Under the pieces are notes generated by a model, which saw only the letters and a list, made by a program, of their open reading frames with translations, was not told where the DNA came from and ran no database searches. DNA of 64,000 nucleotides from contig CM066913.1 in NCBI GenBank assembly GCA_033964015.1, positions 30,158,790 to 30,222,789 of the forward strand, in the 5' to 3' direction. A program made the translations under genes and the position numbers. This document shows positions 29,488-39,897 of the stretch, one piece after another. Numbering within the stretch: position 1 is the stretch's first letter; each line of letters opens with the position of its first letter. The DNA comes from Scolanthus callimorphus (Eukaryota > Cnidaria > Anthozoa > Actiniaria > Edwardsiidae).

Positions 29488-30113
29488 TCACTGCGTAGTA
29501 GGAATCTCTAAATAACTTTGGAATGGATAACGTAAACAGAAACAGAGTCTGGAATATTTTTCAGTTTTAAGCAGTTCCGCAAACTTTTTACGAGTCTCGA
29601 CGTCTAAATCTCCTCCATAATCTTCAAACAGTGTTTTTGTGCCGACTTGAGACGGGTTATGGAATGTAACCACACAGGCGACGTTGTCACGGAAGGGCTT
29701 TGCTATGGATGTTAATTGTTGCGTCAATACCCACACTGATAATCCATCGTGTCTCCCTGAGAATGCAAGGTCTATAAACTTGTTCGAGCGTTGCTTTAGA
29801 TCTTTCGATACAGCACAGTCATCCAAAATAAGTAACGTATTTTTACCAGAAAAAAGTTGTGAGCAATCCTTCAATAACTCGTTAATCTCATCAATGTTAC
29901 TAGCATCTGGTGATAATACCAAGAAACGTTTATCTCCGTGAGCAAATCTATGATAGGTCTTATTTTTTGCATAAGTTGGACATATGAGAACAATATATTC
30001 AAAACATTTCTGAACGGTCCTCGGAGCTGTTCCGTGAGGTACTTTGTTTTTCCACAATTTGTCGGTCCAGTTATAATACAGTGAAAAGGAACTTTATCTC
30101 GTAATTCTTCCAT
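29488..30113 (-). CDS. A32/FtsK-like genome-packaging ATPase (frameshifted)
   Basis: ATG at 30113. Walker A is CIITGPTNCGKTKYL (residues ~13-27) and Walker B NTLLILDDC; a later VWVLTQQ is the sensor-type strand. The order and ~200-aa length match the packaging ATPases of Polintons, virophages and nucleocytoplasmic large DNA viruses, which pump DNA into the capsid. The N-terminal frame and the rest differ by a shift near 30010. It sits directly after the major capsid gene on the same strand, the usual neighbourhood. Confidence 0.85.
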
Positions 30114-30139
30114 ACTTTTGTATTATAACAGTTGTTCTT

Positions 30140-31385
30140 TTAATACACGATTGAATGCAAGTTGGAATTCATGACCGTCATCAACGCGTCAGCTATCACG
30201 AACATGTGGCAAATAATGGTACCAGACCCTGAGGCTGTTCGTTTCATCTCTAGATGAACTCCATCTCTTGTATTACTGATGTGTAAGCCATTACCATGTA
30301 TAGAGTCATCATGATATGTTCGTAGGTCTATCCATATTGCAAATTTATCATTATAAAAATCCTTGATTGATATATTATCACTCGATCCAAACCGTTTGAC
30401 AGCTGCATCATAAAAGTCTGAGGGTTCCATACCTTTGCTATATAACCGGTTTGGTACGCCATCGATGTTAATTTTAACACTTGTAATACTTGGATTCACA
30501 AAACTTTCACTATCACGTGCCCCATCTGCATGTGGTGTTGTAAACAACATTAGGATGCCTGTCATACTTCTACGAGGGATGTTAATATTCTCATTTAATA
30601 TGCTATCCGTCCCTTTGGTAATTGTGAAGTCTTATGAAGGTGAATATTTTCATAATAGAATCCCTTCCCAATTTGATAAGTGCTCTTTGCCTCTTTTGCT
30701 AGGAAGTCACTTGAAATGCTTTGGTATTCTAGCTCAAGATTGGAAATAGCATATGTAAATGGTTTTGTTTTATCTGAAGTGATTGTAAGATCTTTGATTC
30801 TGGAAGAGTAACCTCAAACATAAACCCTTGAGCAAGTGCCATTGGATAAAATACTCCATGATTGTCTATAATTGGATGCTCAAGAGGGAGTCTATATTTT
30901 GTGTTATATACAGCTGCTAATGCTACTTCTGCTGCATCTGTAGACACTTTATCACCTGCACCAGCCCTCAGTTTACGCATGTTGAGACTGGAAATTCCTT
31001 CTTTGAGCTTAGTTTCTCGTTCCTTTTTAGAAAGATGAAGATCACTATATAGCTTATATAAATCATACCTATTAGTATCCTGCACTGTTTCCCCACCAAA
31101 ATGTATCTTATATCTTGATTTCAAGCATGCTGCCAAATTGTTGACAAATCTATTATTCGCATGCTTATCCGTACCAGTTAGAGCAATGTTAAAGGTCAGC
31201 GCTAGGGTATTTGGAACAATAACCAAATTATCAGCCAGTTTCGGAATATTAATATAGAGTCTCTCTCCGGGACTAGCTGAAGAGGGATTTAATGTAATTC
31301 GATTCAGTGACGATTCAGCCTTCAAGCCGAAAGGCTCTCGTAGGACCCTGTTTGGGTTAATGTTTTCTGATATAGCTTGTGACAT
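30140..31385 (-). CDS. Major capsid protein, double jelly-roll (frameshifted)
   Basis: ATG at 31385. The N-terminal part (RLYINIPKLADNLVIVPNTLALTF, seen as strands; NNRFVNNLAACLKSRYKIHF; DLYKLYSDLHLSKKER) and the C-terminal part (MTGILMLF, VKINIDGVPNRLYSKGM, CHMFVIADALMTVMN) are those of Polinton double jelly-roll major capsid proteins, which build hexameric capsomers. The middle (about 30600-30780) is open in another frame. Two shifts, near 30778 and 30605, therefore interrupt an otherwise complete ~415-residue protein. The gene is divergent from integrase, with only 34 bp between the two ATGs. Confidence 0.85.
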
Positions 31386-31419
31386 CTTTTATTTAAAAAA
31401 TAGATGGATTATTCTTTAA
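31386..31419. promoter_or_regulatory. Bidirectional promoter between capsid and integrase genes
   Basis: 34 AT-rich bases separate the divergent start codons. On the capsid strand TTTAAAGAAT lies at its far end and overlaps the integrase ATG region (CTTTAAATG). Confidence 0.4.
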
Positions 31420-32407
31420 ATGAGTAACGAAAGAATGTTATCGAAAATATACTATTCCACAGAAGGTTACTGGAAAGGTTATTCAGCTATTCCAAAATTG
31501 GCAAGCGCAGCCAAAGTTAGTGAAGCTGAGGCTAAACGGTGGCTTGAGAAACAAGCATTGTGGCAAATTTATTTACCAGCTCCAAAGTATGTTCCCAGGC
31601 CACATTGGACTGTGGATAAACCGAATCAGATTCATCAAGCTGATCTATTATTTCTACCTCATGATAAAGTTGGTAGGAAAACGTATAAGTACGCGTTGGT
31701 GGTGATTGATATCGCCTCGAGATACAAGGATGCTGAACCGCTGACGTCTAAAGAAAGTGGTGAAGTGGCAAGAGCGTTTAGTAAGATTTATTCTCGAAAA
31801 CTTAAATGGCCAAAAACATTAATTGTTGACCCTGGAAAGGAATTCATGGGAGAAGTTACTAAACTTATGAACAAGCATCAAGTGACCATCCAGCGAAGTG
31901 AGGCAGGGAACCATCGAGCTCAGGCATTTGTAGAGCGGGCGAATCGGACTTTGGGTGAGAAATTGTTTAGTCATCAATATGCACAGGAAATGATTAGTGA
32001 TGATAGGTCTAGAGTGTGGGTGAAACGATTGCCTGCTGTCTTGAAAACTCTGAATAGCCAGCCGATTAGAATCACTGGCAAAGAGCCCGCTAAAGCTATT
32101 AGTTTGAAAAAGGTTGATATTAAGGTATAGAATACAAGCGTCCTGTCGGAGTAAATGAAGTGAGATTACCTCCTGGTGTTAAAATTAGATATTTATATGC
32201 CCCGGTGAGGGTGAGGGCGGAGAGAATCGTCGAGCAACTGATCCTATCTGGAGTTTGGAGGTTTATGATTTATCACGTAGCGTTGTGTCACCAAATCAGC
32301 CAGTATTGTATTATTTACTGGGTGGGCCAAGGCGTAGTTTTGTGAGGGAAGAACTACAGGTTGTACCAGAAGATACTGAGCTACCACCAGCCGCAGTTTT
32401 GAAATGA
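31420..32407 (+). CDS. Polinton retroviral-type integrase (frameshifted C-terminus)
   Basis: ATG at 31420. The catalytic RVE domain shows the acidic triad: Asp in HQADLLFL, Asp in IVDPGKEF and Glu in AFVERANRTL, with 34 residues between the last two. The enzyme inserts the element into DNA and makes the 6-bp duplication. The first frame stops at 32130; homologous sequence (LPPGVKIRYLYAP, then IWSLEVYDLSRSVV and PRRSFVREELQVVPED) continues in two other frames to the stop at 32405-32407 and is the C-terminal DNA-binding part. Shifts are near 32125 and 32205. Confidence 0.9.
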
Positions 32408-35400
32408 CCGTGAGCATAGGTGTGGATACCATCTTCACAGATGATTCGTTTGTCATCCATATGACTTAATGCTACTTTATTGACTGTTTCAGTGTAAACA
32501 TCATGCTTATGACTTCTGATTACATTCATCTGTCTCATCTGAGGTTTCTTATTAAATAGGCAATCCTTGTAGTTATCAAAACTGATGCATTTCTTTATGA
32601 CAGCTTTCTTAACACCCTTACATTTCTTTTCTTCTTTACCTTCGTCCATCTTGTATGAGTAAAGTTTGGCTCTCAGTCCTACAAATTCTGTAATTTGCTG
32701 ACCTCCAGCCTCATCTTTAAACATTCCGATGACTTTCTTGTTTACACCCACCTCAATACCAGATGGGTGATCCTTTGGATAGTTGCTGGTATCAAACATG
32801 GATTTTACATCTTTGCTGATATCCTTGTAAAAGTCCTCTGTCTCAATCTCATAGGCAAGACTGTCCGTATCTGTGAACAACAACTTGGCTCTGTCACCAT
32901 ATTTTTGCTTGATGTAATTGTAGTGAAAATCATACATTAACGTCTTACTTAGATCTAAAATGGACATGCCCAAGTAAACTGGCTTATTGAAGACCAACTT
33001 CGTCTTCTTCATGTGAATAGCAACAAGGTTCTCGCAAAAAATGGTGCGATGTTGATAGTTTGGCTTTGATATTAATTTTTTCGCATCTTTTTCATTCGTG
33101 ACCAATTGAATGTCTACCCTGTTTCTAATGTTTTCCATTGTCTTACCAAAGACTGAGTTATTCATCAACTTGAAAAAATCTTTCTCAAAGTCGTTGGATG
33201 CTTTTGCCCTAAGGCTGGTATTCAAATCGATGTAGGGCTTAAGCCATGCGGACTCTTCGAATGTCATACCCCTATGAATCTGGTGACTTTTAGTCCGAGA
33301 CTTTCATACATTTTCAGGGTCTCGTGGTGAACTATATACTTTACCTTGTCGTTGAGATTTGGAATCAATTTCTCAACCTTGTCAATCACAAGTCTCTCTG
33401 GAGCTAGTGGATAGTCGTTGTGCAAGTCATGAAGGTGTTGAGGATACTCCAAGTCAACCTCAAGTATACATGGGAGATTTTTCCAGCCCTTGAGTTCTTG
33501 GTCAGTCAACCATCTAAAACCGTGAGTAGGGAGTGGTTTACTCATTGCCCAGCCGTACAGGTTGTTTGCATCTAGATAAGTGATATACTTATTTGGTAGA
33601 TTTGGATCATATTCCTCCATGTATGGGTTGTTGGCTTTACCATATCTAGTAGAGATCATAGACACACCCCCACGAATGCCTTTCTCGACCAAAAGTAACA
33701 TGTCAGGATCAGTTAACAGCTCCAACTTCACTTTCGTTAACTTTAACGACGCATCCCAGGCTAGTCCAGGCGCTGTGAAATACCAGGCTGGGTCTAATCC
33801 ATAGTTTGTACTACATACATCTCTGAAGTTTTCAAAGATGTCAGCTAACAGGAGTACATCCGACTCAAGATACAGGTCGTGATAGTCCTGCATGTCTTTC
33901 ATCTCAAAGGTTTCCCACACCTTTTGAGCGTGTTGATAGTCCTCCTCTGATATGTTGATGTCATTGAGTCTAGAGTAGAATTCCTCCTTTGGTGGAAGCT
34001 GGGTTGCGTTGAGTTTGTCAAAACCATCAAACCAATCATATGGGAATACACCCTTTCTCATTAATAGTTGTAATTGTTCTCTTTCATAGAAATTTGTGAG
34101 GTTTTTGAAAGCCTCTTTTGGAAGATTATTAACTAAATTGTCAAGGCTTGTTGCCATAAACTTAAAGCTGTCGATGAATCTGATGTCCCGCTTAACGTCA
34201 ATCTGTTTGCCCTCTTTGTTCGTAAAACTGTCGACTACAATCTGCTTTGTGAAAGAAATGTATTTCTCTTCATTGTTCGGAATGCAGTTGATTTTACCTT
34301 TTGTTGTTCCAAGGTTCTTAATGAATAAATGACTGTCATATCCGGCTAGGTTGTGAAAGATGATGGGGAAGAACTTAGGAATTTTAAATTGAAGGTTACA
34401 TTTGTTATGGGCCGCGCCTCTGTACTTTCCTGTAAGGTGGCAGTGGTCCAATACCTTATCTTCTCCTAATTCATCCTCACAGATGTGGCAGTGAGTGGCA
34501 TTCTTATAATCTCTTTTATTCACAAGAGTCATCTTCAAGTTCTTAGAGAACTTGAATTTGTTGTAAATCTCCTTAATATCCCATTCTAAAAAATCAATAA
34601 ACACTTGTGCGATATCCTCGTCTGGGGAATCGGCTGTGTAATTTATAAGCATGGGTGGATATATATTATCGTCAAAGCATTTGATAAGATAGCAAAAGCT
34701 TGATGGTTTGTGCTTCTGATATTGTTTAGTAAAGCTTTTAGCTTCATCTGGGGAACACGTGTCTATGTTCTCTGTAAAGCATTCAAAGTCGGCATAGATA
34801 ACAAATGGAACTCGCATTTTTCTGTTAAAATTTTTAAAAGCTAAATAAAGAGGGTTGCCATCTTTGTCTACAGGCATATCAATCCTAACTCCCTCATGTG
34901 AGGAGCAGTATTCAGTATGTTTGTCTAATGATTGTTTGCTCCGAAATGAGTTCAGGCATCTATAGCATAAAAATCGACTATGATGATATTTATCAATTTG
35001 AGTAGATACTAATCTCAATATATTCTTTATCCAGCAGTAGTGATTCGTTTCATCGTTTGATATTAGGAGTAAGTTGATCACTTTAGCTTCATGTTTCTTA
35101 CTTAATTTTAGAGGGTATACCTCACCTTCATAACCGTAGACGTTAATCGCGTAGGGGTTTTGCTTTTCAAACTTATCAATCTGTTTTAGTGAGACGGGGA
35201 ACTCTATTCCTGACCAGTCAAAATTCTCAGAGTTCTCTTTCATTAGGTCATTTAGCCTTTGAGGATTAGAATCTTGTGAATATACAGCAGACGTTACTGC
35301 CCATTTGAAACACTCGTGATCCTCCTCGTTCTTAACATTGATGATTGCCTTCTTGGATGCTAATTTTGATGGTAGTTGAATGTAGGAACTTCCAGAAAGC

Positions 35401-36361
35401 GACTCGAATGGATCTATGTGAATATCAAAGTATTCCACCTGATCAAACTGCCATCCGGAGCCTTGCTTTTGAAATTGCTCAACCAATTCTAGTAGACGAT
35501 TTGTCATCGTATTGAACAAATCGGAGAAATCGGTTGACTCTATTACTATTCTCTACAAAAGTATGAAAGTAGCCTGAGGTTTCATCAATCTCCCCAGTTG
35601 CAGGATTCTTTTTTATGAACTTGCAGGTAAAGATGAACTTTACTTTGATGGGTTTCTTTTGTTGGTTAATAAGAGTCAGAACTTTTGTTTGGAATTATTG
35701 AGAAATGTTTCGGGATCATACCCACTCTGCCCGTCTATCCTATGTGTTTTGAGATACCCCTTCAGCGCTGTTTGCTGTTCTTTTGGAGTAAAGTGATCAT
35801 GTTTATTAAAATACGGTTTACTTTTTCCTTCAGGCCGTTAACTCGTTTGCTTGCATCGTTCTTAATTGGATCTGGGACATGAGATAATATCCAGTCTGTG
35901 AACTTGTTAATCTCTTTCTTTACTGTTTCAACAGCCCTCGAAGTCAGGCTTTTCAATGACCTTGGCGTTGGAATGGGTCTTTGCACTGGTATATTAGTTC
36001 TCGGTGTTGGAATGGGTCTTTGCACTGGTATATTAGTTCTCGGTGTTGGAATGGGTCTTTGCACTGGTATATTAGTTCTCGGTGTTGGAATGGGTCTTTG
36101 CACTGGTATATTAGTTCTCGGTGTTGGAATGGGTCTTTGCACTGGTATAATACCCAAAGCTTCGGCGAGTTCGGCTTTTACCATTCGAGAATAGCCTTTA
36201 ATGTGTCGCTCTTTGGCGAGGGCTCTAAGCTCTTTCACTGATTGATTGTCCGTTTTTATACCCAAAGCTTCGGCGAGTTCGGCTTTTACCATTCGAGAAT
36301 AGCCTTTAATGTGTCGCTCTTTGGCGAGGGCTCTAAGCTGTTTCAGTGTTTGTTTCTTCAT
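32311..36361 (-). CDS. Family B protein-primed DNA polymerase (frameshifted)
   Basis: ATG at 36361 inside the right terminal repeat. Domains in order: two SAP-like segments and five IPVQRPIPTPR repeats (N-terminal ~110 residues); a Polinton-type N-terminal region (35.9-35.2 kb); an exonuclease with YADFECF, FHNLAGYDSHLF and YLESDVLLLADIF; between the first two a zinc/HNH-like CHICEDELGEDKVLDHCHL; polymerase motifs YLDANNLYGWAMS (A), KLMNNSVFGKTMEN (B) and FTDTDSLAYEI (C, with the DTD catalytic residues). It replicates the element. Frame breaks lie near 35790, 35560 and 33266. The expected C-terminus (IHTYAHGHFK) is at about 32400, but the frame runs on to 32311 over the integrase end. Confidence 0.9.
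35963..36150 (-). repeat. 39-bp minisatellite encoding IPVQRPIPTPRTN
   Basis: Five near-identical in-frame 39-bp units in the polymerase N-terminus; the left arm has two. Confidence 0.9.
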
Positions 36362-36523
36362 TTTTATTATAAAATCTATCTCTTTAAACTGTTTTCAATT
36401 TTTTTAAAATTTCTCGAAAGAGAGGGTATTTCAGGCAGTGTATGCTAGGGAGACTTTTTTTGAGGTTTTTTAAAGTAGTTTTTTTTAAACCTCATGTGCC
36501 AGCGGCGCCAAATATATACTACT
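35963..36523 (-). repeat. Right terminal inverted repeat of the Polinton
   Basis: Outer 162 bases are identical to the left repeat in inverted orientation. Inside lie the polymerase start, two SAP-like copies ~108 bp apart and five 39-bp repeats (about 35963-36150). The arm is ~225 bp longer than the left one. Confidence 0.9.
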
Positions 36524-36528
36524 CAGTA
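36523..36528. repeat. Right target site duplication (TCAGTA)
   Basis: Matches 21238-21243; the 5S spacer resumes immediately as GCTAAAACCTTCGG. Confidence 0.85.
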
Positions 36529-36899
36529 GCTAAAACCTTCGGTAGGTGAGAAGAGTCCAAATTTTCACTCAGAAAATTTCTCACTGCAATCCAAGTGTTT
36601 CAGGTGTGCTTCACAGTCACTCAAACAACCACAAAATGGCTTTCTGCCTAGTTTGAAGATTAATTCACTCTTATTTCCAGTTCCAGTTAAATATGGAATT
36701 ACATTAATAAAATATTACATTCTTGTTCACTTTGGCAAAAAATTCATCCATCTGAATTATTTCATCTACCTTTGACTCAAAACCCGATCACGTAGACGCA
36801 GTGCATTATGGGTAGAATTGACCATTTTACACAGGGACCTCCCCCACTCCTCTACAAACACGTTCACTTCAAAAACGCTCTTGACGCACTCGCTTAGGC

Positions 36900-37017
36900 G
36901 TCTACGGCCATACCATCGGGAAAGCACCGGTTCTCGTTCGATCACCGAAGTTAAACCCGGTTGGGCGAAGATAGTACTTAGACGGGTGACCGCTTGGGAA
37001 TACTTCGTGCTGTAGAC
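36900..37017 (+). rRNA. 5S ribosomal RNA, copy 2
   Basis: 118 nt, identical to copy 1 by eye. First 5S to the right of the Polinton; subtracting the insertion and one target-site duplication, it lies ~2.88 kb from copy 1. Confidence 0.95.
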
Positions 37018-39779
37018 ATTTTGCCACCCTTTGAAAATAGTCTTTGTTTACAATAATGTGAAGGAAAAGTCAAACGGAAGCAAGGAAACGCGCGCTTAGC
37101 TTTGTACATGAATTGATAAGACACGGCGCATCGACAAAATTATTTTTGACATCTTCAAAAAGGGCGTGTACAGCGAAAGAAAGTCACGCGATGTTAAACG
37201 AACTCGCGCGCTTTCTGTTGATAAAATGTGAGTCTATTGCACATGACGATTTAATAGATCAAGCAACTTTTCGTAGCATACTATATAAAAAAACGTGTCT
37301 TTTGGGTTACAAACTACAGCGCGCGTCAGAGAACTGCACTTGTAGGAGAAAACCGACGACGTCACAGACACAATCAAGTGATTTAGAACGTAATGTAATT
37401 AGCTGCCAAAACGCTTGACGAACTTTCTTCGTCGTTGCAGGAGCGGAGAAAGTAGCGTGAAAGCCGGCGCTTTCTTGCTATAATCTGCAGTTCTGGAGAG
37501 AGCGGACTGGAAATTAGGTTTCTAAACTAGAGAAGGAAGCGTGCAAGGACAACTAGAGTCGATATGGGCAGCAAACGTAAGTAAATAAAACAATTTTACA
37601 GTAAAGAAAAAAGTGAAAGACAACGCGCATAATTTGAGCCGCACAAATTGTAAACTCGCGCGATTTCTCTACTTTCTGGCTGCGCAATGATTGGCGTTGT
37701 GTTTTGCTATATCTATACTTTCCATCTTATAGAAGAAGAAAAAAACGGTCGCGGTGATAGTTCTCATCATTTTTGTGGCCACTTTTCGATACACGGAACA
37801 CTGCAGGAAAGTTGATTTTCTTTTTAGCAAAAGCGCGCAACAATTTCATAAACATTTTCGTCTTGATATAAAATATGACAACGCCTGCACGGGCACGAAC
37901 AAGGGCTCGGGGACTGTATGTAGTGACATTCAGGTATTGCAAATTTGCGATCTAGATCACCGTAAAAATCAGTTTTTTTTTTAATTGAGTGAAAAACCCC
38001 AGGTCCATACCTCCAGACGTGTGGCTGAAGCACCGTATGGCGGCCCGATAAGCCCTTTACAACGATGCCAGAGATTTCGGCCCCGGCGGTCGCTATCCTC
38101 AGGGGGTTAATTGCTCAGTAGCGACTCAGTGACAAAGCGGTGAGGGGTACGTCCGCCACCAGACCCTTAAAACGACGATCCCACGTATGAGCAGTGAACA
38201 AATAACAAAAGTGACGCTAGTTACCACACTAAAAATGTTCTCGGGTGATGAAATTAATCCATGTGGGTTATGAGTGCGAAAAACGTTGGTCGGTAAACCA
38301 AAATGTGTCATTCTATTTTTCTTGGAAAACGATTGCACCACATTTACGTGATGACATTTGAGCAGCTGATCGCTTTGACATTGGTTTCTGTTGATTTTGC
38401 ATTTTTCTTGTTTCTTGCGCATGCGCACAACTTCTTTTAGTAACATTTTGCTGTTATTGTTACTATTTGGGGCTAGGTGTATATATTTCCATATAAATGC
38501 CAATCTTTAGACAAAATTACTCTTCTCCTTTCTGATGTTCACCTTCTGTCAAAGTAACCAGCATTTTGTAACCTTGTTCTTTTCTATATTTTATCTTAAC
38601 CTGGGGGTTCCAATATACACAAGTTTGCATGGGGGGTCAAAAACTAGTGCCGCCCATCCCCGGGGTACATATATTGTTTGGAATTACTCAATACACATAA
38701 GCTGTTGAGCAAATAGTTTCAACTGGATACCCATCAGCAGTCTACAGAAATTATGTAACCACCAAGATCTCTGAAGTGGGTGTAGGCTACTCATCATGGT
38801 CTGCTACTAGTTTTTTAAGCTCTTGGTGCTCTTCAAACTGCCAAACCCTAGCTACTGCCCATGCCCTATGTAGGACTTGATGAAATGTGGCATTCCCCCT
38901 GGTCCATTTAGGAATTCAGGATTTTTTGGTTCAATTAAAGCTTTGCCTGGCCTGCTGCTTGCTCCCTCCATATTGTGCTTGCTTTCAGTTTTCGGATCCC
39001 TATTTCAAGTTTCAATTCTTGCTTTTGTCTGGTTGAGCATAAGTAAGACAATCAATACAGGACATACTGAGTCTAAACAAAACCATAGGCATTTAGGTAG
39101 GGTCCACCTGACAGTAAGTAGGAATTTGAATTTAAGGCAATTCTAGATCTTTCTTCAGTAGAATAAAAGGGTGAATGCTGATCGAGACCATCATTAAGAT
39201 TGCTAGGGCTGCAAAACTCTGACCCAGAGTCACCTGAAACTAAGAAACCAAAGTAGCCAACAATGGAACCTAACCTAAAGTCTGGTAGGGAATACTTACA
39301 GTTGTAAAAAGTATATCTGTAATTTATTTTCCTGAAAAGCTTGCACTTTTCGATTTCTCATGCAAACACATGTCTGGCTCAAACTTACTTGCTTTCGATG
39401 TGTCAGTAGCTAAAACCTTCGGTAGGCGAGAAGAGTCCAAATTTTCACTCAGAAAATTTCTCACTGCAATCCAAGTGTTTCAGGTGTGCTTCACAGTCAC
39501 TCAAACAACCACAAAATGTCTTTCTGCCTAGTTTGAAGATTAAATCACTCTTATTTCCAGTTCCAGTTAAATATGGAATTACATTAATAAAATATTACAT
39601 TCTTGTTCACTTTGGCAAAAAATTCACCCATCTGAATTATTTCATCTACCTTTGACTCAAAACCCGATCACGTAGACGCAGTGCATTATGGGTAGAATTG
39701 ACCATTTTACACAGGGACCTCCCCCACTCCTCTACAAACACGTTCACTTCAAAAACGCTCTTGACGCACTCGCTTAGAC

Positions 39780-39897
39780 GTCTACGGCCATACCATCGGG
39801 AAAGCACCGGTTCTCGTTCGATCACCGAAGTTAAACCCGGTTGGGCGAAGATAGTACTTAGACGGGTGACCGCTTGGGAATACTTCGTGCTGTAGAC
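39780..39897 (+). rRNA. 5S ribosomal RNA, copy 3
   Basis: 118 nt, same sequence; the preceding flank reads TTAGAC in place of TTAGGC. Confidence 0.95.

Larger units (their letters stand above)
21244..36523. mobile_element. Polinton/Maverick (adintovirus-like) element, 15.3 kb
   Basis: A self-synthesising DNA element inserted in a 5S spacer. It has inverted ends starting AGTAGTATATATTTGGCGCC, a 6-bp target duplication, a family B polymerase, a retroviral-type integrase, major and minor capsid proteins and an A32-like ATPase, the diagnostic Polinton set. Capsid and small virion genes run on the minus strand from 31.4 to 23 kb; integrase faces right and polymerase faces left, meeting near 32.4 kb; a methyltransferase occupies the left end on the plus strand. 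No adenain-type cysteine protease was found. Eight or more frameshifts make this copy non-functional unless they are sequence errors. Confidence 0.95.

Noticed and set aside
35898..36241. Plus-strand frames with Gly/Leu or Trp repeats
   Set aside because: Antisense of the 39-bp repeats in the polymerase N-terminus.
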